Part shown: positions 53,376-62,840 of the stretch, one piece after another
Layout: each line of letters starts with the position of its first letter
Position numbering within the stretch: the first letter of the stretch is position 1
Assembly: GCF_001293685.1 (NCBI RefSeq)
Contig: NZ_BCAG01000006.1
Span: forward strand, 62,001 to 126,000
Length of the DNA stretch: 64,000 nt
From: Desulfatitalea tepidiphila
Lineage (GTDB): Bacteria; Desulfobacterota; Desulfobacteria; Desulfobacterales; Desulfosarcinaceae
Direction: 5' to 3'
The notes under the pieces: model-generated
What the model saw: the letters and a program-made list of their open reading frames with translations, nothing else
What the model was told of the DNA's origin: nothing
Databases searched by the model: none
Made by a program: the position numbers and the translations under genes

Positions 53376-53632
53376 CGAAATCGCCTCCTTTGACTTAGGA
53401 ATCATACAAATTCCGTTTTTATCCGGTGAATCACTCGTTTCAAAAGACCAGATTTCATAAAAAACCGCAACTCGAAAGGCGGTGAAAACAATAAATCCCG
53501 TTTCCCGAACAGCGTGCACGCTGGGTGCTGAGACAATTTGGAGCGCTCCGAATCATCCCATTGTTAAAACGAATCCCGTTTGCTATTCAGACCGTATGCG
53601 GGGAAAGACGAGACTCCAATAAGGAGAAAACC

Positions 53633-54487
53633 ATGAGATGGACGAGCGGTCGCAGAAGTTCGAATGTCGAGGACCGACGTGGCGGAAGGGTCTCACGCAA
53701 AGTGGCGGGCGGCGGCATCGGCACCCTCATCCTGGTTCTAGTGGCACTCTACTTCGGCATGGATCCTTCGGAATTGTTGCAGCAGACCGGCAGCCTGAGT
53801 TCCACCTCGTCCCAGAACGCACCTTATGAACAGACCGCCCAGGAACAGAAGCTGGTCGAATTCGTCTCCGTTGTCCTGGCCGATACCGAAGATACCTGGA
53901 ACGCCATCTTCGCCAAAAGCGGCCATTCATACATCGAGCCCAAGCTGGTGCTCTTCTCGGGTGCCGTACAATCCGCCTGCGGCTATGCCCAGTCGGCCAC
54001 CGGACCTTTTTATTGCCCGGCCGACCAGAAGGTCTATCTCGACCTGGACTTTTTCCAGGAGATGAAGCAGCGATTCCAGGCGCCCGGCGACTTTGCCCAG
54101 GCCTACGTCATCGCCCACGAGATAGGGCACCACGTACAAACCTTGACGGGGCTCATGAACAAGGTTCAGACCGCACGCCAGAGGCTCCCTAAATCTCAAT
54201 CCAATGAACTGCTGGTGCGGCTGGAGCTCCAGGCCGACTGCTTTGCCGGGCTGTGGGCCCACCACGCCCATCGGGCGCGGCAGATCATCGAGGAAGGGGA
54301 TATCGAAGAGGCGCTCAACGCCGCCAATGCCATCGGCGATGACCGTCTCCAGATGCAAAGCCGGGGGTATGTGGTGCCCGACGCCTTTACCCACGGCACT
54401 TCGGCCCAGCGCGTCAAATGGTTCAAGCGCGGATTCACCACCGGCAGCTATGGCGCCTGCAACACCTTCGATACCGACGATTTATAG
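53633..54487 (+). CDS. neutral zinc metallopeptidase (YpfJ family)
   Basis: 284 residues from the ATG at 53633 after AAGGAG. A short cytoplasmic start (MRWTSGRRSSNVEDRRG) is typical of the family and is followed by one membrane helix (about 27-45). The periplasmic domain has SACGYAQSATGPFYCPAD and the zinc motif HEIGHHVQ near residue 163, with ELQADCFAGLWAHHA supplying the third ligand. Family role: envelope protein quality control, poorly characterised. Divergent from the thiolase gene. Confidence 0.9.
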   Translation: MRWTSGRRSSNVEDRRGGRVSRKVAGGGIGTLILVLVALYFGMDPSELLQQTGSLSSTSSQNAPYEQTAQEQKLVEFVSVVLADTEDTWNAIFAKSGHSYIEPKLVLFSGAVQSACGYAQSATGPFYCPADQKVYLDLDFFQEMKQRFQAPGDFAQAYVIAHEIGHHVQTLTGLMNKVQTARQRLPKSQSNELLVRLELQADCFAGLWAHHAHRARQIIEEGDIEEALNAANAIGDDRLQMQSRGYVVPDAFTHGTSAQRVKWFKRGFTTGSYGACNTFDTDDL

Positions 54488-54522
54488 CCTTCATCGCCTG
54501 GCCGGCGAACCGGTTTTCCCAA

Positions 54523-55167
54523 TTAGAAAAACCACTTGAGACCGATCATGAAATTGTGGCTCTCGTAATCGATCTCATCTTCAACAGTAAAACCCCAATT
54601 GGATGTTCCGGCGATTTCGATGTCATCGCAATCCAGGTAGCGATAGGACATATCCACAACGATCGTATCCGACAGGTCCCAGGCGACGCCGGCCATCAAC
54701 TGGTAGGCCAGTCCGCTGTCGTGGTCATCCCACTTGACGGTCGTACTGCCGCCATAAGTGGCCTTCCCGTCGATCTCCACGCGGGCATATCCGATGCCGG
54801 CTCCGATATAGGGTGTGAAAGCGGTGCGGTTTTCGAAGTCGAAATACCCGTTGACCATGAATGCCCACGCGCTCACATCGCCGCTGGAATCCGTGTCGCT
54901 ATTTAAGACGGTGACCTTGTCGATGTCGTTTTCCCGGTAGGCGATCTCCCCTTCAAAGCGAAAAGGGCCGAAATCATATCCCGCCAGGCCGGAAAGGACA
55001 TAACCGGTTTCCATTTCGGATTTGGCCGGTTCCGCTTCAGCGTCTTCCAGCATCGCCACCCCGCCTTGAATTCCCGCATAAAACCCTTCGGCCGCCCAGG
55101 CCTGCGAACCATTGCCCGCCAGCGCAGTCATCAGCACCAATGACATCAGAACCATCCATTTGCGCAT
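54523..55167 (-). CDS. outer-membrane beta-barrel protein (OmpX/OmpA-like)
   Basis: 214 residues from the ATG at 55167 after GAAAGGAATGG. Signal peptide (about 1-25, cleaved near QAWAAEG) is followed by alternating strands (GFYAGIQGG, FEGEIAYREND, FTPYIGAGIGYARVEI) that fit an eight-stranded barrel and end in the outer-membrane signature phenylalanine (GLKWFF). The function is structural or adhesive, not enzymatic. Convergent with the metallopeptidase gene. Confidence 0.83.
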   Translation of the reverse strand: MRKWMVLMSLVLMTALAGNGSQAWAAEGFYAGIQGGVAMLEDAEAEPAKSEMETGYVLSGLAGYDFGPFRFEGEIAYRENDIDKVTVLNSDTDSSGDVSAWAFMVNGYFDFENRTAFTPYIGAGIGYARVEIDGKATYGGSTTVKWDDHDSGLAYQLMAGVAWDLSDTIVVDMSYRYLDCDDIEIAGTSNWGFTVEDEIDYESHNFMIGLKWFF

Positions 55168-55312
55168 TTTTCCATTCCTTTCGGTATTGGGTGTGAACGA
55201 TCGACTTTCTGGATTCATGAACCGGCGAGGGACCGACTATGAAGACCCAAAAACGCGCAAGAAAAGCGCACTCATCTCATCGGCAGGTTGGGGAAATGCT
55301 TTAGCGGGTATC

Positions 55313-55368
55313 TCAAAAAAATAAAACCGGCCGGTGGCGCCATGAGGGCAAAAGCGACACCGGCCGGT
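55313..55368 (-). terminator. intrinsic terminator of carboxyltransferase operon
   Basis: On the minus strand the perfect 11-base stem ACCGGCCGGTG (55358-55368 with 55326-55336) has a long loop and is followed by TTTTATTTTTTT. It lies 35 bases behind the carboxyltransferase stop. Confidence 0.8.
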
Positions 55369-55403
55369 CTATGAACGGATGACAGTCCTATAAAATAGAC
55401 GGG

Positions 55404-57005
55404 TTAAACCGGATCGATATAGGGTTGATTGGCTTCCTTGGCCGTTCGACTGGGTGCCGACATGAACCCTTTCATGATCCACCGGCGGGTATCGGCCGGA
55501 TCGATCACCGCGTCGATCTCCAGGTAGGCGGCCATGTTGACCGCCTTGCCGCGCTCGTAGAGCTGGCTGAGCAGCTGATTGAAAAGCGCTTCCCTGGCCT
55601 GGGGGTCCTGCTGGGCTTCGAGTTCCCTCTTGAACCCGGCCTTGACCGCGCCTTCCAGACCCATGCCGCCGAACTCGCCGGTGGGCCATGAGGCGGTAAA
55701 GGCGGATTCGTGAAAACCGCCCCTGGCCATGGCCATGGCGCCCAGGCCGTATCCCCTGCGGGTCACCACCGAGAAGTAGGGCACCGACACATGGGAGCCG
55801 ATGACAAACATGCGGCACACATGTCGCACCTGGGCCCGGGTTTCGATCTCCGGACCGACCATGAAGCCGGGGGTGTCGATGAGGCTCAGGATGGGGACGC
55901 CGTGCACATTGCAGATCTGCATCAAGCGGGCCGCATTGTCGGCATCCTCGGCTTCGATGGCGCCCGCCATGTGCTGGCAGTTGTTGGCGATGACGCCGAA
56001 CGGATGGCCTTCGATACGGATAAATCCCGCGATGATCCCCTGGCCGTAGTCGGGTCGCAGCTGCAGGAACGACCCCACATCGGCGATGCCCTCGATGACC
56101 CGCTTCATGTCGTAGGTGCGCCGCCGGTTTTCCGGGATGATGTCGCGCAGGGGCATCGGATCGGGCGCCTGCCAATCCTTGGTCCGACCCTGAAAATAGG
56201 AGAGATATCGCTTGGCCACGGCAACGGCCTCGACATCGTCCGCCACCGGGATATCCACGACACCGTTGGCCGTCTGCACATCCATGGGACCGACCTCTTC
56301 GGGCCGGAAGACGCCCAGCCCCCCGCCCTCGATCATCACCGGTCCGCCCATGCCGATATTTGAATTCCGGGCGGCGATAATCACGTCGCAGCAACCCAGC
56401 AGAGCAGCGTTACCCGCGAAACAGGGGCCGGAAACGATGCCCACCAGCGGCGCCTTGCCGCTGAACCCGCCGAACAGGGCAAAGGTGGAGAGATCCAGGC
56501 CGGCGATGACCACGCCGCCGGCATCCACATCACCGGGTCTTCCGCCGCCGCCCTCGGCGAACAGGATCAGGGGAATCGCCTGATCGTGGGCCAGCTTCAA
56601 CATGCGGTCCATCTTTTTGTGGCTGAAATGGCCCTGGGTCCCGGCCAGCACCGTGTAATCGTAGGCCAATATCAGACAACGGGAGTTCTCTTCGCCAAAC
56701 AGGTCGCCATTGACCGATCCGATACCGGCGATCAGGCCGTCGGCCGGTGTCTTGACTCTCAATTCTTCTTCACTTCTGCGCATGCGCTGGGCGGCGATGG
56801 CCAACCCGCCATACTCGATAAAACTGTCGGGATCACAAAAGTCTTCCACATTGGTGCGTGTCGTGCGTTGGTTCTTTTTCTGACGACGGGCGACCGCCTC
56901 CGGCCGGTTTTCATCGAGACCCAGTGCGGTGCGCTCGATCAGCTCGGCCAGCTCGGGTCGAATGGACTCGCTATTTTCAGGATTGCCATCGTGCGGGTAA
57001 CTCAT
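55404..57005 (-). CDS. acyl-CoA carboxylase carboxyltransferase subunit
   Basis: 533 residues with the two crotonase-like halves of propionyl-, acetyl- or methylcrotonyl-CoA carboxylase beta chains. The oxyanion glycines are in GIVSGPCFAGNAALLGCC and the C-terminal half has DTPGFMVGPEIE. It moves CO2 from carboxybiotin to an acyl-CoA, or the reverse. No biotin carboxylase or biotin carrier is encoded in the window, so the partner subunits must lie elsewhere. It follows an SDR gene by 16 bases on the same transcript. Confidence 0.87.
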   Translation of the reverse strand: MSYPHDGNPENSESIRPELAELIERTALGLDENRPEAVARRQKKNQRTTRTNVEDFCDPDSFIEYGGLAIAAQRMRRSEEELRVKTPADGLIAGIGSVNGDLFGEENSRCLILAYDYTVLAGTQGHFSHKKMDRMLKLAHDQAIPLILFAEGGGGRPGDVDAGGVVIAGLDLSTFALFGGFSGKAPLVGIVSGPCFAGNAALLGCCDVIIAARNSNIGMGGPVMIEGGGLGVFRPEEVGPMDVQTANGVVDIPVADDVEAVAVAKRYLSYFQGRTKDWQAPDPMPLRDIIPENRRRTYDMKRVIEGIADVGSFLQLRPDYGQGIIAGFIRIEGHPFGVIANNCQHMAGAIEAEDADNAARLMQICNVHGVPILSLIDTPGFMVGPEIETRAQVRHVCRMFVIGSHVSVPYFSVVTRRGYGLGAMAMARGGFHESAFTASWPTGEFGGMGLEGAVKAGFKRELEAQQDPQAREALFNQLLSQLYERGKAVNMAAYLEIDAVIDPADTRRWIMKGFMSAPSRTAKEANQPYIDPV

Positions 57006-57021
57006 AATCCAGACCTTTCTG

Positions 57022-57795
57022 TTAAATCACCGATGCGCCGCCGTCGACCGCCACCCACTGTCCGGTAATGTGACGGCCGGCCTCCGAGGCGAAGAGCGCC
57101 ACCAGCCCCTTGAGATCTTCCGGCCCGCCCATGCGGCCCAGCGGGGTCGTGGCCAGAATCATGTCGCTCATGGTGTCCACCAGGACTTTGGCGATTTTGG
57201 TCGGAAAAACACCTGGGCAGATGGCGTTCACGTTGATGTTGTACTTGCCCCACTCGGCGGCCAGGGCGCGGGTGAAATTGACCACGGCCCCCTTGCTGGT
57301 GTTGTAGGCGATGGTATCCATGCCCGGCGGGTTGCCCATCAGTCCGGCCACCGAAGCGACGTTGATGACCTTGCCCCACCGGTTGGGAATCATGCAGCGT
57401 TTGGCGACGAGTTGGGTCAGGAAGAAAAGCGCATTGACATTGAGGTTGAGCACCTTGTGCCAGGCGTCGGCCGGATGATCCTCGGCCGGGGCACCCCAGG
57501 TGGTTCCCGCGTTGTTGACCAGGATGTCGATCCGGCCGAACTTTTCGATGACGCGGTCCACCACGGTGGGTATGGTCTCGTATCGGGACAGGTCGGCTGA
57601 ACAGGTCAATACGTCGATGCCTTGGGCCGACAGCTGCTCGGCGGCCGCGTCCAGCTCATGTTGTTTGCGGGCGGTGATGGCCACCTTGGCACCCAATTCA
57701 CCCAGCGCCTCGGTCATCTGAAGGCCGAGCCCCCGCGATCCGCCGGTAATGACCGCCACTTTCCCCGATAGATCCATCAATTGCCGTAAGCTCAT
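57022..57795 (-). CDS. SDR-family oxidoreductase
   Basis: 257-residue classical SDR with TGGSRGLG (about 17-24), NNAGTTW near 95 and YNTSKGAV (YxxxK) near 165. TARKQ after strand 2 suggests NADP. It forms a two-gene unit with the acyl-CoA carboxyltransferase (16-base gap) and is divergent from the MFS carrier gene. The likely substrate is a hydroxyacyl-CoA or hydroxy acid. Confidence 0.88.
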   Translation of the reverse strand: MSLRQLMDLSGKVAVITGGSRGLGLQMTEALGELGAKVAITARKQHELDAAAEQLSAQGIDVLTCSADLSRYETIPTVVDRVIEKFGRIDILVNNAGTTWGAPAEDHPADAWHKVLNLNVNALFFLTQLVAKRCMIPNRWGKVINVASVAGLMGNPPGMDTIAYNTSKGAVVNFTRALAAEWGKYNINVNAICPGVFPTKIAKVLVDTMSDMILATTPLGRMGGPEDLKGLVALFASEAGRHITGQWVAVDGGASVI

Positions 57796-57983
57796 CGTAC
57801 ACTCCTTTTCAAATCCATGGTCCGAAATCCGATTTCAAAAACAGGCAATCTTGTATTGCCGTGAGGCCCAAAGGTCAATAGAATAGAGCTCCAATTGGAA
57901 CGGATACGCATGATGGCCGTATCTTGTTCGACAATGCCGCATATGACAAACGGGTGGGCGACTTCCATGAAAAAGGACGACAA

Positions 57984-59297
57984 ATGAACGCGGGGCGTTG
58001 GCGCTCTTTCGGCCGATCATGCGGCCAGAATTACGGGTGGATCAATCTGGTCGGGCTCATGTTGGTCTACGGCAGCCTGTGCGGCAATATCACCTATGCC
58101 TACGGCGTCTTCCTTCCGGCCATGTCCGAACACTTCCACTGGAGCCGATCCGCCCTCTCCGGCCCATACACCCTCTTTTTCATCATCGGCGGCCTGCTCG
58201 GGCCGGCGGCCGGCACGGCCATTTCGCGCTTCGGCGCGCGCAGGAACATCATCTTCTGCAACCTGTTGGCGGTGGCGGGCCTCTTCGGCATGTCGAAAGT
58301 CACCACCGTATGGCACCTCTATATCTGGTTCGGACTGATCATCGGGGTCGTTATCGCCTTCGGCGAGTTCATTCCCGTCACTTCGGTGATCAACAACTGG
58401 TATGTGCGAAAACGATCCGTGGCCATGGGATTGCTCTTCGCGGCGGGCGGCATGGGCGGGTTTGTCATGCCGCCGGTGATCGGCGCGCTGATCGGCGCGC
58501 ATGGATGGCAGCAGGCCTGGGCCTGGCTGGCCGGGTTTCACCTGGTACTGGCAGTGGCCGCGGGCGGCCTGATCATCCGCAACCACCCCGGCGACGTAGG
58601 CCTGGAAGTCGACGGCCGTCGCCCCTCCGCGCCCGTCGATGATGCCTTGCAACTGCCCGAATTGTTACTCAGTTCCACGGAAATCGATTACACCGTCCGA
58701 CAGGCGTTGCGGTCCCCGGCGTTGTGGATGATCGTCGCGCTTTTTTCGATCATCCTGTTTGCGACCAATATACTGGGCACCCACCAGGTTGCCTACCTGC
58801 AGGACCTGGGCTTTTCGCCCATCGGTTCGGCCGCGGCCCTGGGCACGATGCTCGGCTGCAGTATCATCGGCCGGCTGCTGTGCGGGGTGTTGGGCATGCG
58901 CTACGACGGCCGCCGGCTGGCCGCCGCGTTTCTCACCGGCATGGGGCTGGGCATGCTCTGCTTGATGTGGGCCCGGTCGATCCTTTTCATCTATGCCTAT
59001 TCGATTCTGACTGGCATCGGCTTCGGCGGCATGATCGTTCTGATGCCCCAGCTGTTGAGCCACTATTTCGGGCGCGCCAACTATGCCCGCATCCTGGGCT
59101 GGACCATTCCGGTGGTCACGCTGGTGAGCGCCGCAGGCCCGGTGCTGGCCGGTGCGCTCTACGATGCCACCGGCAAGTATGACATTCCGCTGGCCATCAC
59201 GGTGGCGGCCATTGCGGCGGGTATCGCCATCTGCGCCCGCATGCCCGCCCGTTCCGACAACCATCTAAAACCCAAACATCTACCGGCCATGCCATAA
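57984..59297 (+). CDS. MFS carrier, oxalate/formate-antiporter or monocarboxylate type
   Basis: 437 residues from the ATG at 57984 with AAAGGACG upstream. It has twelve membrane segments in two halves, with the loop motif GRLLCGVLGMRYDGRRL and, at the start, YGSLCGNITYAYGVFLPAM, as in the OFA/MCT group. It would import or exchange a carboxylate. It is followed 12 bases later by a ferredoxin-nitroreductase, so the two form an operon for uptake and reduction of a compound. Confidence 0.87.
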   Translation: MNAGRWRSFGRSCGQNYGWINLVGLMLVYGSLCGNITYAYGVFLPAMSEHFHWSRSALSGPYTLFFIIGGLLGPAAGTAISRFGARRNIIFCNLLAVAGLFGMSKVTTVWHLYIWFGLIIGVVIAFGEFIPVTSVINNWYVRKRSVAMGLLFAAGGMGGFVMPPVIGALIGAHGWQQAWAWLAGFHLVLAVAAGGLIIRNHPGDVGLEVDGRRPSAPVDDALQLPELLLSSTEIDYTVRQALRSPALWMIVALFSIILFATNILGTHQVAYLQDLGFSPIGSAAALGTMLGCSIIGRLLCGVLGMRYDGRRLAAAFLTGMGLGMLCLMWARSILFIYAYSILTGIGFGGMIVLMPQLLSHYFGRANYARILGWTIPVVTLVSAAGPVLAGALYDATGKYDIPLAITVAAIAAGIAICARMPARSDNHLKPKHLPAMP

Positions 59298-59309
59298 AGG
59301 AGGACATCC

Positions 59310-60173
59310 ATGAGTTGGGTCACCATCGACCAGGAAAAATGCACCACTTGCGGTATCTGCGTCCTGCGTTGCCCGCGCTGTTTCAGCCTGAAAGACGAAA
59401 AGGTGTCGGTCCAGGCCGACGAGAAATGCTGCATCGTCTGCGGCCACTGCGTCTCCCTGTGCCCCGCGGACGCCATCACCCACCACCGCATGGACATGAA
59501 CAACTTCGAACCCGTCGGCACCCCGGTGCAATTCCCGTCCGATGCCTTCATGCGCTTTATCCGGGAACGCCGTAGCCACCGCCAATTCAAGAAAAAAGAG
59601 GTGGCCAAAACGACCATCCAGCAACTCATCGAGGCGGCTCGATATGCGCCCACCGGCAGCAATGTGCAAAGCGTTGAAATCATCGTGCTGGAAACCGACG
59701 ACCGCAAAAAGCGTCTCTCCGATCTCACCATCGACTTTTTTGTCGAAATGGGCGCCAATGCCGCCGAAACGCTCAAGTCCATGCCGGCCGGCCCGGCCAC
59801 GCCGGCACGGCTGCTGGTGGAAAAGCTGGTGCGTTACCGGGAAAACATGCTGCAGGCCAAATCGGTGGGCTACGACCCGATTTTCCACCACGCACCGGTG
59901 GTGCTGATGTTTCATTCCCTATTGGAAACGAGCACCCCCAAGGACAACTGCGTCATCGCGTCGACCACGGTGGGACTGTTCGCCCGCACCCTGGGACTGG
60001 AGTGCACCTATATCGGGCTGCTGGAGATCGCCGCCCGGTCGTATCCGCCCCTGGCCGAGGCCATCGGGCTGCCCGAAGGGCATCAGATTCAAAGCGTGCT
60101 GATCGTCGGTTACCCCAAACTCAAGTATCTGCGTCTGGTCGACCGCAACCGCATCCGGGTTCGCTGGGAATAG
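59310..60173 (+). CDS. ferredoxin-nitroreductase fusion, complete cluster motifs
   Basis: 287 residues. Two [4Fe-4S] motifs are complete: CTTCGICVLRCP and CIVCGHCVSLCP (about 11-55). The FMN nitroreductase domain (about 85-287) begins IRERRSHRQFKKKEV with RYAPTGSNVQS. It pairs with the MFS carrier directly upstream and is paralogous to the protein at 49005-49832, which has an Asp in its first cluster. Likely role: ferredoxin-like reduction of an imported unsaturated or nitro compound. Confidence 0.86.
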   Translation: MSWVTIDQEKCTTCGICVLRCPRCFSLKDEKVSVQADEKCCIVCGHCVSLCPADAITHHRMDMNNFEPVGTPVQFPSDAFMRFIRERRSHRQFKKKEVAKTTIQQLIEAARYAPTGSNVQSVEIIVLETDDRKKRLSDLTIDFFVEMGANAAETLKSMPAGPATPARLLVEKLVRYRENMLQAKSVGYDPIFHHAPVVLMFHSLLETSTPKDNCVIASTTVGLFARTLGLECTYIGLLEIAARSYPPLAEAIGLPEGHQIQSVLIVGYPKLKYLRLVDRNRIRVRWE

Positions 60174-60294
60174 CGGCCCCGAACCGCGGGCCGCTCAGGC
60201 ATTGACAAAGGTCCGGCCCCGAATGCCATAACGGCGCATGCGGTTCCAGACCGTTGCACGCCAAAAGGTGGCTGAAGAATTTTCGAAGGGGCGC

Positions 60295-61989
60295 TCAGCT
60301 CCCGGCAGGCGCAACCGACCGGTTCTTGAGTTCGCGCCGCAGCAGTTTGCCGGTGACGGTCTTCGGCACGTCGTCGATGATCTCCACGATACGCGGATAT
60401 TTGTAGGCTGCCAATCGCTCCTTGCAGAATTGGATCAGCTCCTCGGAGGTGGTGCGGCCCTTGAATGCCTCTGACAGGGAGACGAAAGCCTTGACCGTCT
60501 CCCCGCGGTAATCGTCGGGCACCCCGACCACCGCCGCCTCCCGCACCGCGGGATGCTGGTAGAGCACATCCTCCACATCCCGCGGCCACACCTTGAATCC
60601 GGACACATTGATCAGGTCCTTTTTGCGGTCGACGATGTAGCACCACCCGTTTTCGTCGATCTTGGCCACGTCGCCGGTGTGAAAGCGGCCGTCCACGATG
60701 GCCCTGGCCGTCTCTTCCGGCTTTTGCCAGTAGCCCCGCACGATGCTCGGCCCGCGCAGCACCAACTCGCCCTCCTGGCCCGGCGGCATGGGCCTGGCGG
60801 CGTCGTTCACATCCACGATCCAGGCCTCGATGCCGGGAATGATCAGGCCCACCGACAGCGCCCCGGTCTCGGCGTCGACCGGCCCTTCCATTCCCAGGGG
60901 CGTGATGGTGGCCGGAGAGGCGCTCTCGGTCAGACCGTAGACGTTGTATATCGTCAGCCCGAGGGCCTCCTTGAATTTGGCCACCGTTGCCGGAGAGACC
61001 GGTGCGCCGCCGCTGTATGCCTTCTGAAAAGCGGCCAGGTTGCTGGCCTTGGACGCCGGATGGTTCAGCAGAGCAATGTAGACGGTAATCGACGCCACGC
61101 TGAAGGTGACTCCGTGCGTTTCCAGCAGCCGGAGCGCATCGGCGGCGTCGAAACGGTTGTGAAGCACCACCGGGATCCCCAGATGAAAAGCGATCGCCTG
61201 GTGGGCCACGATGCCGGTGATGTGGAACAGCGGTGCGACCCCCCAGACCACGTCGCTGCGATCCAACCGGGCCGCGGTCTGGTACACGAAGCAGTTGTGG
61301 TCGATGTTGGCATGGGAGATCATGGCTCCCTTGGGCGGGCCGGTGGTGCCGGAGGTGTAGACCAGGTAGGCGATGTCTTCGGGGCCCGGCGGACGGCCGG
61401 CGATCCGGCGCCCGGCGAACCTGTCGAGCAGTCCCATCCAATCCTCGGTGTCGGCGAAGATCTGCCGGCGAATGCCGGCCAGCTGGGCCGGCATGGACTG
61501 CTGCGCCCCCAGCAGATCGAGCGCCGAAGTCGTGATCACCTGACACTCGGTCGCAGCGGCACGCACGCTCTTCTCGTAGAGCAGGTCCTCACAGATCACC
61601 AAGCGCGCCCCGCTGTCGGCGATCAGGTGCGTCAGGTCCCTGGCGGTGTACATCGGGTTGACCGGCACCACGATCCCGCCCAGCTGCCAGACCGCCACCG
61701 AGGCAACGATCGCCTGGGGAATGTTCTGCAGAACGAAAAGGACCCGATCCCCCGGCCGCACGCCCATGTCGTCGAGGGCCGTCGCCAGGGCATCGGCCAA
61801 GGCGGCGGTCTCCGAGTAGCTGACGGCCCCCTCGAAGTAGAACATGCAGGGGGCTTGCGGATAGCGATCGACCGCCCGCCTGAATTTGTCCAGAACCGTT
61901 TCATAGCTGCCCGGGAATGGGGTGGAAAGCCAATCGGGGTAGGTCCGCAACCAGGGTTTGCCGTCGTAGAAAGTGTCGTCCATCTCCAC
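60295..61989 (-). CDS. AMP-forming acyl-CoA synthetase (ligase)
   Basis: 564 residues, the normal length for the ANL superfamily. The P-loop is YTSGTTGPPKGAMISH (about 214-229), the AMP motif is YGLTESASP, the hinge region is FHTGDVAKIDENGW and DRKKDLINVSGFKV, and the catalytic C-terminal lysine is in KTVTGKLLRREL. It activates a medium- or long-chain or aromatic acid to its CoA ester. It lies 12 bases behind an SDR gene and belongs to the Liv-linked minus-strand operon. Confidence 0.9.
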   Translation of the reverse strand: MEMDDTFYDGKPWLRTYPDWLSTPFPGSYETVLDKFRRAVDRYPQAPCMFYFEGAVSYSETAALADALATALDDMGVRPGDRVLFVLQNIPQAIVASVAVWQLGGIVVPVNPMYTARDLTHLIADSGARLVICEDLLYEKSVRAAATECQVITTSALDLLGAQQSMPAQLAGIRRQIFADTEDWMGLLDRFAGRRIAGRPPGPEDIAYLVYTSGTTGPPKGAMISHANIDHNCFVYQTAARLDRSDVVWGVAPLFHITGIVAHQAIAFHLGIPVVLHNRFDAADALRLLETHGVTFSVASITVYIALLNHPASKASNLAAFQKAYSGGAPVSPATVAKFKEALGLTIYNVYGLTESASPATITPLGMEGPVDAETGALSVGLIIPGIEAWIVDVNDAARPMPPGQEGELVLRGPSIVRGYWQKPEETARAIVDGRFHTGDVAKIDENGWCYIVDRKKDLINVSGFKVWPRDVEDVLYQHPAVREAAVVGVPDDYRGETVKAFVSLSEAFKGRTTSEELIQFCKERLAAYKYPRIVEIIDDVPKTVTGKLLRRELKNRSVAPAGS

Positions 61990-62001
61990 TCCTTTGCGAA
62001 G

Positions 62002-62766
62002 CTACCAGGCGGTCCAGCCGCCGTCGATCAGGATGCTCTGGCCGGTGATGAAATCGGATGCCGGAGCGGCCAGGAAGATGACGATGCCCTCGATCTCCTC
62101 GAGCTTGCCCCAACGGCCCATGGGGGTGCGCTCGTTGATGAAGTCGAAGCGCTCCCGGTCATGCCGGATCTGCTTGACCATCTCGGTTTCAAAATAGGTC
62201 GGCGCAATGGCGTTAACCCGCACTCCGGCCCTGGCCCACTCCAGGGCCATCACCTTGGTCATCTGCTCGACGCCCCCCTTGGATGAGGCATAGGCGAGTT
62301 GGTTCTGCAGGCCCACATGCCCCAGAATCGAACTCATGTTGATCACCTTGCCGTAACCGCGTTCGATCATCTGGGGCACCACCGCCTGGGCCACCAGGTA
62401 GTAGGCTTTCAGATTGGTGGAGAGGATGCGATCCCACTCCGCTTCCGGATAGTCGAGGACCGGCACGCGATAGTTGGTGCCCGCATTGTTGAAGAGAATA
62501 TCCACCCTTCCGAAACGCGCCAGTATCTCCGCCACACCCTGGTCCACGCTCTCTTTACGGGTGACATCGAATGCAAAACCCGCAGCCTGACGGCCCTGTT
62601 TGCGGACCTCCGCTACCGCCGCATCGATATCGTCCGGATTGCGGCCGCACACGGCAATGTCCGCTCCGGCCTTGGCCAACGCCATGGCCGCCGCGCGGCC
62701 CAGGCCTTTCGAGCTGCCGGTCACCATGGCGACTTTGCCACTGAGTGAAAACATATCGAGGTTCAT
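62002..62766 (-). CDS. SDR-family oxidoreductase
   Basis: 254 residues from the ATG at 62766 (MNLDMFSLSGKVAMVTG). An ATG two codons earlier is too close to AAGGAG, and the far upstream start is not family-like. Motifs are TGSSKGLG, NNAGTN, a serine in MSSILG and YASSKGG (YxxxK). CGRNPDD after strand 2 suggests NADP. It stands between the LivF gene and the acyl-CoA ligase gene on the same strand, so it probably processes the compound that this fourth transporter imports. Confidence 0.88.
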   Translation of the reverse strand: MNLDMFSLSGKVAMVTGSSKGLGRAAAMALAKAGADIAVCGRNPDDIDAAVAEVRKQGRQAAGFAFDVTRKESVDQGVAEILARFGRVDILFNNAGTNYRVPVLDYPEAEWDRILSTNLKAYYLVAQAVVPQMIERGYGKVINMSSILGHVGLQNQLAYASSKGGVEQMTKVMALEWARAGVRVNAIAPTYFETEMVKQIRHDRERFDFINERTPMGRWGKLEEIEGIVIFLAAPASDFITGQSILIDGGWTAW

Positions 62767-62840
62767 ACCCATGATCTCCTTATGGAGGTATCGTCGCCCT
62801 TCCCGTGCGCCGCCTGGCGGCGCATCTGTTCCGTGGTATG

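Noticed and set aside
60553-62286. 577-codon plus-strand open frame opposite the acyl-CoA ligase and SDR genes
   Set aside because: It is an antisense shadow in GC-rich DNA. The minus-strand genes carry all the catalytic motifs of their families.
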